Of a DNA stretch of 64,000 nt, positions 35,997 to 46,088 are shown piece by piece. The position numbers and the translations under genes are program-made. Within the stretch, counting starts at the first letter, position 1, and each line of letters starts with the position of its first letter. Location of the stretch: the NCBI RefSeq assembly GCF_022267555.1, contig NZ_CP073586.1:744001-808000 (forward strand), written 5' to 3'. Under the pieces are notes generated by a model. The model searched no databases, was not told where the DNA came from, and worked only from the letters and a program-made list of their open reading frames with translations. Source of the stretch: Proteiniphilum propionicum. GTDB taxonomy: Bacteria; Bacteroidota; Bacteroidia; Bacteroidales; Dysgonomonadaceae.

Positions 35997-36599
35997 ATGA
36001 ATATGAATAGTCAACGTATGAAACAAATTGTTTTTGCAACAAACAACAGCCATAAACTCGACGAGATCAGAAAAATTATTAACGGAAGACTGCAAATCCT
36101 CAGTCTTTCCGATATTAACTGTCACAACGAGATAGAAGAGACCGGGGGAACCCTTGAAGAGAACGCCCTTATCAAAGCCAGATTCGTTAGAGAAATGTTT
36201 GGATACGACTGCTTTGCCGACGATTCAGGACTGGAGGTGGAAGCACTTGGTGGAGCTCCCGGCGTTTACTCATCGCGTTATGCAGGTGAAGGGTGCAATT
36301 CTATCGACAATATGAATAAACTGCTCCTGGCATTGCAGGGATTGGGAAACCGCATGGCACAATTTCGCACCGTAATAGCTTTGGTTATCAATGGAGAAGA
36401 GCACCTGTTTGAAGGAGTAATAAAGGGACAAATCATTGAGGAAAAGCGTGGGAAAAGCGGTTTTGGTTACGATCCTGTATTTGTCCCCCTTGGTTATGAT
36501 CAAACCTTTGCCGAACTGGGCAACGACATTAAAAACAGCATCAGCCATCGGGCCATTGCCACTCAAAAACTGGTCGATTTTCTGCTGAAGCAAGAGTAA
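35997..36599 (+). CDS. rdgB: Non-canonical purine NTP pyrophosphatase (RdgB/HAM1)
   Basis: Hydrolyses dITP/XTP to monophosphates, keeping them out of DNA and RNA; 200 residues. Motifs are [17 protein letters not shown] (substrate loop SHK), '[25 protein letters not shown]' (metal Asp pair), [13 protein letters not shown] and [10 protein letters not shown]. Three in-frame Met codons (35997, 36003, 36018) compete. The last gives a family-typical N-terminus ([10 protein letters not shown]), so the true start may be 36018. Confidence 0.95.
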   Translation: MNMNSQRMKQIVFATNNSHKLDEIRKIINGRLQILSLSDINCHNEIEETGGTLEENALIKARFVREMFGYDCFADDSGLEVEALGGAPGVYSSRYAGEGCNSIDNMNKLLLALQGLGNRMAQFRTVIALVINGEEHLFEGVIKGQIIEEKRGKSGFGYDPVFVPLGYDQTFAELGNDIKNSISHRAIATQKLVDFLLKQE

Positions 36600-36625
36600 C
36601 ACTCTCTTTTTATTGAAAAATTCCC

Positions 36626-36633
36626 TATCTTTG
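36626..36633 (+). promoter_or_regulatory. -7 box (TATCTTTG) upstream of the Gfo/Idh/MocA gene
   Basis: Full TAnnTTTG match 27 nt before ATG 36661; no good -33 element. Confidence 0.45.
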
Positions 36634-36660
36634 AGAACTTAACAAATAAATTTATAACCT

Positions 36661-37722
36661 ATGTCAACCAATATTCGTACAGGCATCATCGGCTACGGAC
36701 TCTCCGGCCGCGTGTTTCATGCACCTTTCATCGACGTTGTGGAAGGCTTTGAACTTTCAAAAATAAGCACATCAAATCCCGGAAGGCAGGCCCTGGTAGA
36801 AGAACGATACCCAATCACAACAGTTGTTCCCAACGGAAAAGGGATCATCGATGATCCAGAGATAGATCTCGTAATCGTTACCTCTCCCAATACCGGTCAT
36901 TTCCGTTGGGCAAGAGAAGCGTTGCTGGCTGGTAAGCATGTTGTGGTTGAAAAGCCTTTTACTATAAATGTAGCAGAAGCAAACGAGCTTATTGAGATTG
37001 CGGAACGACAAAAAAAGATCTTGACAGTTTACCACAATCGCCGTTTCACCAGCGACACCAAGACTGTAAAAAAACTACTTGAAAGCGGAATATTGGGAGA
37101 AATTGTTGACTATGAGACCCATTTCGACCGATACCGAACTGAACAACGTCCTAATGGGGCTTGGCGTGAAGAACCTCTTCCCGGATCGGGCATCTTCTAC
37201 GATCTGGGTTCTCACCTTATCGACCAAGCCTTGTGGTTTTTCGGCATGCCTGCAGCAGTAACGGCGCAAATCGACTCACAGCGGCCTTGGGCAAAGGCTG
37301 ACGACCATTTCGACGTGCGCCTCCACTATTCCAATTTCATCGCTACTCTGAAATCTGGAATGATCTGCCGGATACCTGGACCCACCTATATGCTTCACGG
37401 CACTAAAGGGTCGTTCGTCAAGTATGGGCTCGACGTGCAGGAGGCAACACTCGACAGCGGTATAATACCCTCCGGAAAAGATTGGGGGCGTGAACCGGAT
37501 AACATCTGGGGCTCCATCAACATCGAATATAAGGGAGTGAAAATACAGGGAAAAGTAGAAAGTGAGCACGGCGATTATCGCGATTATTTCATCAATCTGC
37601 GTGATGCTATCAACGGTGAAGCCGAACTGGCCGTAAAACCGGAAGAGGCACGCAACGTAATGAGGATCATTGAACTTGCATTCCAGAGTAGCAAGGAGAG
37701 AAGGACCATCAAAGTCTTGTAA
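36661..37722 (+). CDS. Gfo/Idh/MocA-family NAD(P)-dependent oxidoreductase
   Basis: A 353-residue sugar/polyol dehydrogenase-like protein. The Rossmann fold has GIIGYGLSGRVFHAPF at the N-terminus, then LVIVTSPNTGHFRWAREALLAGKHVVVEKPF with the catalytic-site EKP. The C-terminal domain includes 'VYHNRRFTSDTKTVKKLL' and the His-containing YDLGSHLIDQALWFFG. Similarity is closest to the YdgJ/IolW (scyllo-inositol dehydrogenase-like) branch, but the substrate is not known. It is convergent with the glycan locus. Confidence 0.9.
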   Translation: MSTNIRTGIIGYGLSGRVFHAPFIDVVEGFELSKISTSNPGRQALVEERYPITTVVPNGKGIIDDPEIDLVIVTSPNTGHFRWAREALLAGKHVVVEKPFTINVAEANELIEIAERQKKILTVYHNRRFTSDTKTVKKLLESGILGEIVDYETHFDRYRTEQRPNGAWREEPLPGSGIFYDLGSHLIDQALWFFGMPAAVTAQIDSQRPWAKADDHFDVRLHYSNFIATLKSGMICRIPGPTYMLHGTKGSFVKYGLDVQEATLDSGIIPSGKDWGREPDNIWGSINIEYKGVKIQGKVESEHGDYRDYFINLRDAINGEAELAVKPEEARNVMRIIELAFQSSKERRTIKVL

Positions 37723-37736
37723 TAGCTATGACAATC

Positions 37737-37773
37737 AGGGAAGATGTTAAATTGTTATTTCAACATCTTCCCT
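37737..37773. terminator. Hairpin between convergent oxidoreductase and glycan-locus genes
   Basis: A perfect 12-bp stem AGGGAAGATGTT/AACATCTTCCCT with a 13-nt loop, 14 nt after the oxidoreductase stop. The T run on either side is poor, so termination strength is uncertain. Confidence 0.55.
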
Positions 37774-37859
37774 TCACCATTTTGAAAGTGTGTTTCATTA
37801 CTATAAAAATGAAACGCTTTCGTATTTAACCTTCTGTCCCGATAATGCCAGCAACTTAA

Positions 37860-39521
37860 TTATTTTCTTTCTGAATTGATTTGTTCTATTCTGATAAAGG
37901 CCAAATCCGTTTTATCAAAATCAGAAACAGTAAAGGTAAAAACACTGTTTGTCTCTGAGAAAAATTTCTCAATTTTTTTTTCTTCTTTGGAGGTATATAC
38001 CTTAATGGCATATTTCCCGGGCATGGTTACAGAACATTGGATAGCTACATCTTCGTTCTTAGCCCCTTCTAAATTATCAGTAATTTCAATGCCGGTAAGG
38101 TCGTATATCAGAGCAAGCGTTTTTCCGCCATCTAAATTCAAGTGGCTGATTTTTATATTATCGTCTTTTGCCGTCAGCACAGCATATCCAGGTCCCGGTA
38201 GACCCGGGTAAATAATGTCTACATTACTGGTGATATTTGAAAATATTCTCGTCAATGCTTCTCTTTCTGTTACTTTATTTGGCAGTTCTTCTCTTACCTC
38301 TCCGTAACAATACACTCCAAATCCTTGCGCAGCACGTTCAAGTGTTTGTGCTGTGAATCGGCGGAAGTAAGGCAAGGAATTGAAAGATCCTATCCCAATC
38401 TCTGATGGTATGAGTACAGGCAGTCTGTAATTATACATATTTCCGTAATGTATGTCTAACCCCAAAAGAGCTTTTTCTCCCCAATGTTTATAAAGCATTG
38501 TACCTATAGCATCTAAGTTCCCGTCGGCATAAGTGGCAGCACTGGTCCCGGTCATTTCTACTCTTTTCGGGTCATTGGCTTCCGCTTGTCCCGCATCTAA
38601 ATTAAAAGAGATAATTTTATAGGGGTCGCCTTCGTGATAGGCAGTTGTAAATTGTTTCCACCACCAATCCATAGCATCTTTCTTAAAGAGCGCATAATCT
38701 GTTTTGTTTGTCTTTAGCTTCCATTCTTCGTAGAGTGCTGATGTAACCGGATTAAAGTCGCTTTCATCCAAAAAGCTAAATCCTTCCTCGTTCCCCAACT
38801 GAATGCCCAATACTGTTGGATCGTCGCGATAATGTACCGCCAGTTTATATAACATGCGACGAATACGGTGAAATATTTCGGGATGCCCGTAAACGTGCAG
38901 CGGACGAATTCCGCCATCTTCGAGCAAACTCTTAATATCTTTATATACTTTTCCGTTTCGTTTTGGCCATTGCATTGTATAATTGGCCGAATCTCTATTG
39001 TCGAGGTGAAAAGTCCATGCTGTCTCAGGTTTTTCAGTCGGCACTTTGTCACGCTGGGCATGGAGAAACAGTATCCATTTAATTTTGAGTCCTTGCTTTG
39101 CGGCAGCATTTGTTACTTTATCGGAAAAGCTGAAGTCGAATTTATTATCCTGTGTTTCAATATCTTCCCAATGCAACATAACATAAGCGGTATTAGCTCC
39201 AATCCCCTTCATATCAGCAAACACCTTGTTGTAATCCGTATCCGGGTGGTAGCGTGTGTCCCAATAGCCTGTTTCTATAGCTTTTATGAAGAATGGCTGC
39301 ATCACACCATTTTCTTTTGACATGTAAACAACTTTCTTGTTAGTAAGGCGTACTAATGAAAATGGTGCGTTAACTGTGTCTTTGTGCTCATAATCTGTTA
39401 TGATTGCCGATTTTGGAGCAAACGGAGTCATAAAAGGAATTTCTTTGCTCATCATAGACTGAGCGCTGACTGCCAGGGATAAAATTAATCCGGCGACTAA
39501 ACAAATAAAAGGTCGTATCAT
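37860..39521 (-). CDS. Clan GH-A glycoside hydrolase, beta-galactosidase-like
   Basis: A 553-residue exported hydrolase (signal peptide ends near AVSAQ, residue 21). The TIM-barrel GH-A features are GIGANTAYVMLHWEDIE and a strand-4 Asn-Glu acid/base in GIQLGNEEGFS (Glu245). A strand-7 nucleophile candidate is in LIPSEIGIGS (Glu374). It has about 100 C-terminal residues of beta-sandwich type. It resembles GH35/GH42-like enzymes of Bacteroidetes loci; the exact family is unsure. It starts 4 nt after GH16 and is the last gene of the locus. Confidence 0.8.
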   Translation of the reverse strand: MIRPFICLVAGLILSLAVSAQSMMSKEIPFMTPFAPKSAIITDYEHKDTVNAPFSLVRLTNKKVVYMSKENGVMQPFFIKAIETGYWDTRYHPDTDYNKVFADMKGIGANTAYVMLHWEDIETQDNKFDFSFSDKVTNAAAKQGLKIKWILFLHAQRDKVPTEKPETAWTFHLDNRDSANYTMQWPKRNGKVYKDIKSLLEDGGIRPLHVYGHPEIFHRIRRMLYKLAVHYRDDPTVLGIQLGNEEGFSFLDESDFNPVTSALYEEWKLKTNKTDYALFKKDAMDWWWKQFTTAYHEGDPYKIISFNLDAGQAEANDPKRVEMTGTSAATYADGNLDAIGTMLYKHWGEKALLGLDIHYGNMYNYRLPVLIPSEIGIGSFNSLPYFRRFTAQTLERAAQGFGVYCYGEVREELPNKVTEREALTRIFSNITSNVDIIYPGLPGPGYAVLTAKDDNIKISHLNLDGGKTLALIYDLTGIEITDNLEGAKNEDVAIQCSVTMPGKYAIKVYTSKEEKKIEKFFSETNSVFTFTVSDFDKTDLAFIRIEQINSERK

Positions 39522-39525
39522 TGTA

Positions 39526-40542
39526 TCAATAGTATCTGGCTTTAGAAGGAGCTTCTCCTTTATATTTTTCGTTTGTATAAACCCTGATCCAATCTATTTG
39601 CATATTTGGAGGATTACCTGGATTCCAGTCTGCCGGGTTTGCGCTTCCCATCCAGGATCCCTGACTAAAGGAGAATCCGGGAGTCATCATAAAATACCAT
39701 CCTTCGGGGGTATTCCAGGGCCAGTCGATATTCCCGTTGTCCCCATATTTATGAATAAAATAGCAATCTCCATTAATACCAGCACGTATCTCTTTTTCTG
39801 TCAGTTCAATCCAATATATATGCCATTGGTTCATATCGTCAAGATCAAGCGTTTTATGAGTACTTCCATTAGGAGATTGATTATTGAAATTTTTGGAGTG
39901 CAGCGTAAACCACGCCTTCTCATTGGGCTTAGCCCGAGGTGTTTCCAGGAGATCTATCTCTCCGCATTCGGGCCAGCCAACGTAAGACGCGCCGCCATCT
40001 TTTCCGTAACGGGAGTTCTCCGGCATAAACCACAAGGCATGATTAAACCCGAGTTCGGGACCACACTTCATACGCACCTCATAGCGCATATTTTCTGTAA
40101 AAACGCCCCAGTATTGTGGAGATATGGGGGCAACCGTTTGTGTGGAGTAGGTAGAGTATTTCACAGTATTTCCGAAGAAATTGACAACTGAGTCGGGCTC
40201 TTCGATAGTAAGAAGATGGAGAACACCTTTTTTTACTCTCATACACTTGCTATTGTCTATTGCAGCATGATTCTTAAACCATTTCATTTGGTCTTCAAAT
40301 CCGTAAGGGACACCATTAGGATTTACATCTTTGTCTTTAAATTCATGGGCTGTAAAGAAATACCATCCTGTCTGTGTCGGGTGCTTATCACCTGGTTTCA
40401 ATTTAATTGGTTTGGAAGGGTTGGAATAAATAAGTGTTTCGTCTTCCTTGGGTTGTTTTACTTGTTTTGTCTGTGCTATAAGCGGGGTATAGTTGAGTGT
40501 CAACAAGCAGACACTAATAATAGTAAATAATATTCTAATCAT
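39526..40542 (-). CDS. GH16 family endo-glycosidase
   Basis: A 338-residue exported enzyme (signal peptide ends near LIAQ, residue 24). The beta-jelly-roll GH16 catalytic motif is GEIDLLE (Glu195 nucleophile, Asp197, Glu200 acid/base), the beta-bulge ExDxxE type. Conserved surrounds are ALWFMPENSRYG, HIYWIELTEKEIRAGING and the C-terminal IDWIRVYTNEKY. This GH16 type cleaves beta-1,3 or beta-1,4 bonds in laminarin, agar/porphyran or host O-glycans; activity cannot be fixed by motif. Paired with the GH-A gene. Confidence 0.9.
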   Translation of the reverse strand: MIRILFTIISVCLLTLNYTPLIAQTKQVKQPKEDETLIYSNPSKPIKLKPGDKHPTQTGWYFFTAHEFKDKDVNPNGVPYGFEDQMKWFKNHAAIDNSKCMRVKKGVLHLLTIEEPDSVVNFFGNTVKYSTYSTQTVAPISPQYWGVFTENMRYEVRMKCGPELGFNHALWFMPENSRYGKDGGASYVGWPECGEIDLLETPRAKPNEKAWFTLHSKNFNNQSPNGSTHKTLDLDDMNQWHIYWIELTEKEIRAGINGDCYFIHKYGDNGNIDWPWNTPEGWYFMMTPGFSFSQGSWMGSANPADWNPGNPPNMQIDWIRVYTNEKYKGEAPSKARYY

Positions 40543-40760
40543 AGTTTTATAAAGATTAGCAGTTTATTTGTTTAATTCAAACAAAAAAGTCATCGAACTA
40601 TTTCTTTCTATTTTTTTTGGCAAATAAATTTTCACTTTGTTGCCTTTTACTTCGCATCTCCCCTTTTATAAAGTTTCAATAGCCCATAATCTGTTAATTA
40701 ATGGATTACGTGGCATACAGGAACTTTATTACCGAACTGATTTAAATTATAAAAGAGAAA

Positions 40761-40790
40761 AAAGCACCGGCACTATTGCCGGTACTTTTT
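40761..40790 (-). terminator. Terminator between susD-like gene and GH16
   Basis: AGTACCGGCA, a 4-nt loop, then TGCCGGTGCT followed by T on the minus strand, 8 nt past the SusD stop. It would cut the susCD message from the downstream hydrolase genes, at least in part. Confidence 0.85.
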
Positions 40791-40797
40791 AAAAAAT

Positions 40798-42777
40798 TTA
40801 GTAGCCAATAGCTCCTGAATTTGAAGTAAGCGGCCAACCGGGATTCTGATAGATTACCGAAGTAGAGGGATCATCGGGATTGGTGGCTGTAATTCGGAAA
40901 TGCTCAATGTTGATCGGACTCAAATAATGAGCTTCACACCATTTGTAACCATCTTTCACGTAGTTGCTCGCAGTCAGGTTGATGCGATATGGACGGATAT
41001 ATTCGCTCTCATCAGGACTAGAAACGTTAGCTTTAGCAGCCGGAGCAGGAATCAGCACTTTTTTGGCATCTATTTTCCCTTCCGCTTCATAGAGAGGTTT
41101 ATAATGAGAGCCCCAAAGACGGAATCCTTCGGGCATAAAACCGTTGATATTATCAAGAGCTCTCCATCGTTTCAGATCGTCCATACGAAAGCTTTCTTCC
41201 ATAAGTTCGCAACGACGCTCTCTTCGGATATTGTAAAGAAGTGAAGATACCAAGTTCTTACCTGAATATTTTCCCCAATCTGACTCTTTACTCAAATCGG
41301 TAGCGGCAACTGTAACAGCGTAATCTGCAGGTAGCATTGCACGGGTACGCAGCTGTTTCCAATATTTATCTGCAGTAGCGTCAACGCTGTTTCCACCATT
41401 TTTAATGCACGAAGCTTCAATATAGTTAAGATAGGCCTCTGTAACTCTGAAGATAGGACAGCCTTCAACGCACCAGCTACCACCTCCGGCATAGGGTTCG
41501 TCCGAAAGGCCTTTGCGGAGAACATATCCGGTTACAGGCCTTACTTCAACCAAATCGACTACGTTGGGAAGAAGTGGCGCTTTGTCAAGGTTATCGCTTT
41601 TGGTGGTAAATTTTTCACCGGGTGTCATCATGAAAATCTGCAAACGATTATCGCGGTTTTCTCTTACACTTTCGATTGAAAGATCACCTTGATAAAGCGA
41701 TGATGCATAAATTGGCTTGCCATCGCTGCAGAGGAATGTTTCAACAAATTGACGAGTGAATCCGTTATTTCCGCCATGACGGAGGTAGGAAGACGCACTG
41801 TGATTCAATTTGTCATTACCGCTACCTAAATCTTTCTCATAAGCACGCCAAAAAAGTATTTCAGGATATTTTTCCAGGCTCTTGTCAGCAAATTGTATGT
41901 AATAGGGGTTATTGGCATATCCACCGTTGTTTTCTGCCAAAGGAATAGCATCTGCTAGTTCTTTGGAAGCTTTCATACATTCATCGAGAAAGAAAGATAT
42001 TTCGGTTTCGATATTGATACCTGTTTTTTTGCCAGGCCAACCCGGGCCACCAGGAACAAGAGCTGTTCCTTTATGATAGCTTAACCAGCTTGCTTCAAAC
42101 AGTGCTACACGAGATTTCATCAACAATGCAGCATTTTTTGTCAGTCTGTTTTTACCTCCAACAGGTGCATTATTCATATATTCAATAGCTTTATCAAGAT
42201 CAGAAAGAATGAACCGTGCCACTTCATTGCGTGGAGCACGTACGCTTGCCTCGGTAAGAGCAGCCATATCGTCAGGTAATTGAGTTGTGATAATAGGGAA
42301 GTCGCCCAATTCTTTCAAACGGGTAAAGTAGTCGTAAGCACGAATGAAATACACTTCTCCAATGTATTGTCTGAGGTTTACATCATTACCTGTCAGTTCT
42401 TTTCCTTCATAACGGGGAAGAACTGTTTCGAGGAAGTAGTTGCACGAGCGAATTATTTCAAATTTCCAACTATCATTGTTAGAATCAGTTTCAGGTACAC
42501 GCCATTGCCCCGGCACCCAACGCGTGCTGTAATCTGCGGAAGTCTGATTGTCGGTATGCCTGTCGTTACCAAATGTCCCAACACTTCCCCACACACCGTG
42601 AACCGGGAAAATTGTATACAGATTGACAGCATAGGCGGCAAGATCGTTATCTGTCTTTAAGAACGTGTTTGGGGTGATCTGCGACAGAGGTTCTCTGTCA
42701 AGATAATCATTGCAAGAGGATGTTACAAGCCCAAAAAGGAACAGAAACATCACGGAGATTTTAATATTTTTATTCAT
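40798..42777 (-). CDS. SusD/RagB-like surface glycan-binding lipoprotein
   Basis: A 659-residue outer-membrane lipoprotein with lipobox LVTSSC (Cys22). SusD features are CNDYLDREPLSQITPNTFLKTDNDLAAYAVNLY and TPR-type helices (YIGEVYFIRAYDYFTRLKELGDFP). The C-terminal INGFMPEGFRLWGSHYKPLYE/RPYRINLTASNYV region is also present. It binds oligosaccharide at the surface and hands it to SusC. It is long for a SusD, within the range of RagB-type members. Starts 17 nt after SusC. Confidence 0.95.
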   Translation of the reverse strand: MNKNIKISVMFLFLFGLVTSSCNDYLDREPLSQITPNTFLKTDNDLAAYAVNLYTIFPVHGVWGSVGTFGNDRHTDNQTSADYSTRWVPGQWRVPETDSNNDSWKFEIIRSCNYFLETVLPRYEGKELTGNDVNLRQYIGEVYFIRAYDYFTRLKELGDFPIITTQLPDDMAALTEASVRAPRNEVARFILSDLDKAIEYMNNAPVGGKNRLTKNAALLMKSRVALFEASWLSYHKGTALVPGGPGWPGKKTGINIETEISFFLDECMKASKELADAIPLAENNGGYANNPYYIQFADKSLEKYPEILFWRAYEKDLGSGNDKLNHSASSYLRHGGNNGFTRQFVETFLCSDGKPIYASSLYQGDLSIESVRENRDNRLQIFMMTPGEKFTTKSDNLDKAPLLPNVVDLVEVRPVTGYVLRKGLSDEPYAGGGSWCVEGCPIFRVTEAYLNYIEASCIKNGGNSVDATADKYWKQLRTRAMLPADYAVTVAATDLSKESDWGKYSGKNLVSSLLYNIRRERRCELMEESFRMDDLKRWRALDNINGFMPEGFRLWGSHYKPLYEAEGKIDAKKVLIPAPAAKANVSSPDESEYIRPYRINLTASNYVKDGYKWCEAHYLSPINIEHFRITATNPDDPSTSVIYQNPGWPLTSNSGAIGY

Positions 42778-42794
42778 ATCAATATGTCTTTTAA

Positions 42795-45700
42795 TTAAAA
42801 GTTAATACTCATACCAACGGATAATGTCCTGACCAATGGATATGTCTTTGTAACACCGGATGCCCAGGTACTGCTATAACCGGTACCCAAGACTTCAGGG
42901 TCAAACTGACTGGTCAAACTGGTAATAGTGAACAGGTTTTCGCCTGATAAGAATAATCTGAGGTTATTGAGGTTTATTTTATTCATCATTTTCTTTGGAA
43001 AGGTATAACCAATTTGAGCATTCTTCAAACGAATATAGGCCGCATTTTGTAAGTAACGGGTCTGAACATACTGGTTCTTACCGGCGCTTAGGATCGGACG
43101 TGCAAAATAAGCATCAAGGTTTGCACCATCGGGGTCTCCTTCCGGACGGAAGAAGTCGAGATGTTGAACAAATCCACTCGATTGCCATTTACCTCCTGCT
43201 GCACCAAAGAATGTATTTCCGGCACACCAGTAGTCGCGTTTTCCAACTCCCTGGAAGAAGATGCGAACATCAAAACCTTTCCATGCTGCATCAAGATCGA
43301 GACCGAATTTGTAGCGAGGGAGATTGTTGCCAATAATCCTGAGATCACCCGGATCTGTGATAGTGCTGCTCCCGGTATTTATTTTTTTGTCATCGTTGAG
43401 GTCGCGATACATAATGTCTCCGGCTTCCCATTTGCTGCCAATTTGAGACTGGTCGGTAGTAGCCAGGTGTTCTTGCATCTCTGCATCAGTTTTGGCGATG
43501 CCGATTGTTTCAAATCCCCAGATCTCACCTAAATATTGACCTGCCAGGTATGTTGAGATTGATCCGGTCGGGTTAGGGTAACGGTCAATTTTTTGACGGT
43601 CGTCTGATAAGTTTGCTTTAATTCCATAAGAGAAACTTCCTATAATATCGCGCCAGCTAAGGTCTAATTCAAAACCTTTTGAGGTTAAGTCAGCATTGTT
43701 GGTACGAGGTACTGCAATACCAAGAATATTTGGAAGCGCTGGTGCAGGCCCTACCATATTCAATGTATTCCGTACAAAGTATTCGGCTGATAAATTTAGA
43801 CGGTTGTTGAACGCTGAAAGGTCAAGGCCGATATTCCACAAACGGACAGTTTCCCATCCCAACGATCTGGAAATAAGGGCGGGAATGCTCGATATGTTTT
43901 GCTTGGCTCCATTAATTATCCATGAATTCCAGTTAGTGTTTGAAGCACCTGCTGTAAAAGGCATAGTCTGTATATACGGATACAGGCTTTCTGTATTCTG
44001 ATTGCCCAACTCTCCCCAGGATCCGCGTAACTTGAAGTTACTTACGAACTTGTTGGAATCAATTGTTTCCCAGAACGATTCGCGTGCAATGTTCCATCCG
44101 AGAGAGAAAGAGGGGAAGAAATTCCAACGTTTTTCCCTTGCAAAACGTGAAGTACCGTCGTAACGGCCACTGACTTCCAAAAGATAGCGCTCTTTGAAGT
44201 TGTAGTTGATACGCCCGAAAAAACCTGCAGTAGCCCAATCGTTGATGTTGCCATAAATCCCCGTATCTTTACCTGATGCAGCTCCGATTGCCTGAACCTC
44301 CTGGCTGATAAGGCCAGCACGAGTAACCCCAACTTCATTGTACTTGTTCAGTTCGGACTGAAATCCAGTCAAGAACAGAAAAGAGTGTCCGCTATCTAGA
44401 TTAAGCGCGTAGTTAGTATAAACGTTTGGGTTGAAAAAGTTAGTGCGTGCGCGGCTCTCTGAAATACTTGTAGTGCCTGATGTATTGGCAGGCGTATTTT
44501 GGACAGTCCAATCGGTGGTAAATAATGTTGTTTTGTGAGTAAGATAATTATCTGTACGATAGTTCATCTCAGCAAAAATCTTCCAATTCTTTACAAATTC
44601 GAATTCCAGCTGCAACTGCTGATAGAAAATATCATTTTGTTGAATATTCCTGCCGCTGTTCATAATAGCATTGGCAAAGCTTCTGTAGTGCCCGTTAGGA
44701 TCAATTAATGGCTCAGTTGGCCAACGCTTAGCAATATCGTGATAAATCTGGGCATCGTTCATTGACAAATATGTTGGTTTGTCAAGGTCGTTACGTATCC
44801 ACTTCGTACTGTAATTAGCCTTTAGGTAATCGGTAACCTGAGCATTGATTTTTGCAGTAGTAGTGTAACGTTGCAATTTATCAGGGGCAAAAGAGATAAT
44901 ACCGTTTTGAAGCATATAGTTACCTGATACGTAATATTGGAACTTTTCCGTACCACCACTAATGCTTAAGTTATGCTCGTGTGAGGTATGTGTTTCGCCA
45001 AACATGATGTCATACCAGTTATTGTTTGCATTCCCAATCCAGTTCCAGGTTGTTCCATCAGCATTGGCATAAGTCTGATCGGTAATTTTTCCTGCTTGAT
45101 AGTCAAGAATTAATTTCATCACTTCATCGTTATAGGTGACCCCCTCACCATTATTTATCGCAGCTCGATTGAAGTATTTAGCGAAAGTATAAGAGTCCAT
45201 TGTCTCCGGCCTGTTAATAGCATTGGTAAAACGGATGTTGTTGTTGTAATTTACAACCACTTGTCCGGCTTTTCCTTTTTTAGTTGTAATCAAGATAACA
45301 CCGAACGGAGCACGTGAACCATAAATAGCCGAAGATGCAGCATCTTTCAAAACCGAAACACTTTCAATGTCTTGAGGGTTGAGATTATCAATGCTACCTT
45401 CCATCCCATCAATAAGTACCAAAGGGGATGCTTTTGAGTCTTTACCGATGGTGCCTGCACCACGAATGTTAATATTAAGGTTATTACCTAACTCCCCTCC
45501 GTTTCCACCGTAGCTGAAGTTCATACCCGGAATAGCACCTTGCAGGGCTTGAGTCACAGAGGCGACAGGGCGAGATTCAAAAACCTTGCTGTCAACTGTT
45601 GATACAGCACCGGTTAAATTTACTTTCTTCTGGGTACCAAAACCTACCACAACAACCTCTTCCAATAACTCAGTGTCAGAAGTCATAACCACATTAATAG

Positions 45701-45989
45701 TAGTGCGTCCGTTTACAGAAACCTTCTGCGTTTTCATACCTACGTAGGTGAACATCAAGTTTCCGCTTGCCGGAACATTGTTCAACACATAGTTTCCTTC
45801 AATATCGGTAGTGGTGCCTATAGCAGCATTACCTTCCACAATAATGGTCGCTCCTATCACTTCCAGTCCGGTATCGTCTTTCACGTTACCTTTCACCGTA
45901 ATGGTTTGAGCATACATTCCTAAAGACATCATCCACAGCATGGTGAATATTAGTCCTTTCCACATAATAATTGAATGTTTCCTATTCAT
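42795..45989 (-). CDS. SusC/RagA-like TonB-linked outer-membrane transporter
   Basis: Imports oligosaccharide across the outer membrane with its SusD partner; about 1064 residues from the chosen start. It has a signal peptide (to GMYAQ) and a CarboxypepD_reg-like domain at about 30-110 (KGNVKDDTGLEVIGATIIVEG). The TonB box region LLEEVVVVGFGTQKKVNLTGAV comes next. The plug has NINIRGAGTIGKDSKASPLVLIDG and 'VSVLKDAASSAIYGSRAPFGVILITTKKG'. A 22-strand barrel ends SVGMSINF. The frame is open to 46022, but Met at 45989 gives a better signal peptide. Confidence 0.96.
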   Translation of the reverse strand: MNRKHSIIMWKGLIFTMLWMMSLGMYAQTITVKGNVKDDTGLEVIGATIIVEGNAAIGTTTDIEGNYVLNNVPASGNLMFTYVGMKTQKVSVNGRTTINVVMTSDTELLEEVVVVGFGTQKKVNLTGAVSTVDSKVFESRPVASVTQALQGAIPGMNFSYGGNGGELGNNLNINIRGAGTIGKDSKASPLVLIDGMEGSIDNLNPQDIESVSVLKDAASSAIYGSRAPFGVILITTKKGKAGQVVVNYNNNIRFTNAINRPETMDSYTFAKYFNRAAINNGEGVTYNDEVMKLILDYQAGKITDQTYANADGTTWNWIGNANNNWYDIMFGETHTSHEHNLSISGGTEKFQYYVSGNYMLQNGIISFAPDKLQRYTTTAKINAQVTDYLKANYSTKWIRNDLDKPTYLSMNDAQIYHDIAKRWPTEPLIDPNGHYRSFANAIMNSGRNIQQNDIFYQQLQLEFEFVKNWKIFAEMNYRTDNYLTHKTTLFTTDWTVQNTPANTSGTTSISESRARTNFFNPNVYTNYALNLDSGHSFLFLTGFQSELNKYNEVGVTRAGLISQEVQAIGAASGKDTGIYGNINDWATAGFFGRINYNFKERYLLEVSGRYDGTSRFAREKRWNFFPSFSLGWNIARESFWETIDSNKFVSNFKLRGSWGELGNQNTESLYPYIQTMPFTAGASNTNWNSWIINGAKQNISSIPALISRSLGWETVRLWNIGLDLSAFNNRLNLSAEYFVRNTLNMVGPAPALPNILGIAVPRTNNADLTSKGFELDLSWRDIIGSFSYGIKANLSDDRQKIDRYPNPTGSISTYLAGQYLGEIWGFETIGIAKTDAEMQEHLATTDQSQIGSKWEAGDIMYRDLNDDKKINTGSSTITDPGDLRIIGNNLPRYKFGLDLDAAWKGFDVRIFFQGVGKRDYWCAGNTFFGAAGGKWQSSGFVQHLDFFRPEGDPDGANLDAYFARPILSAGKNQYVQTRYLQNAAYIRLKNAQIGYTFPKKMMNKINLNNLRLFLSGENLFTITSLTSQFDPEVLGTGYSSTWASGVTKTYPLVRTLSVGMSINF

Positions 45990-46088
45990 TCTGATTTTTT
46001 TTAAAATTAATAATTGATTCATAAATCATGGCTGTTTTTATTGTTTTAGAATAGCTTTTTATATTTTTGATTAACTACATATGTTTTG

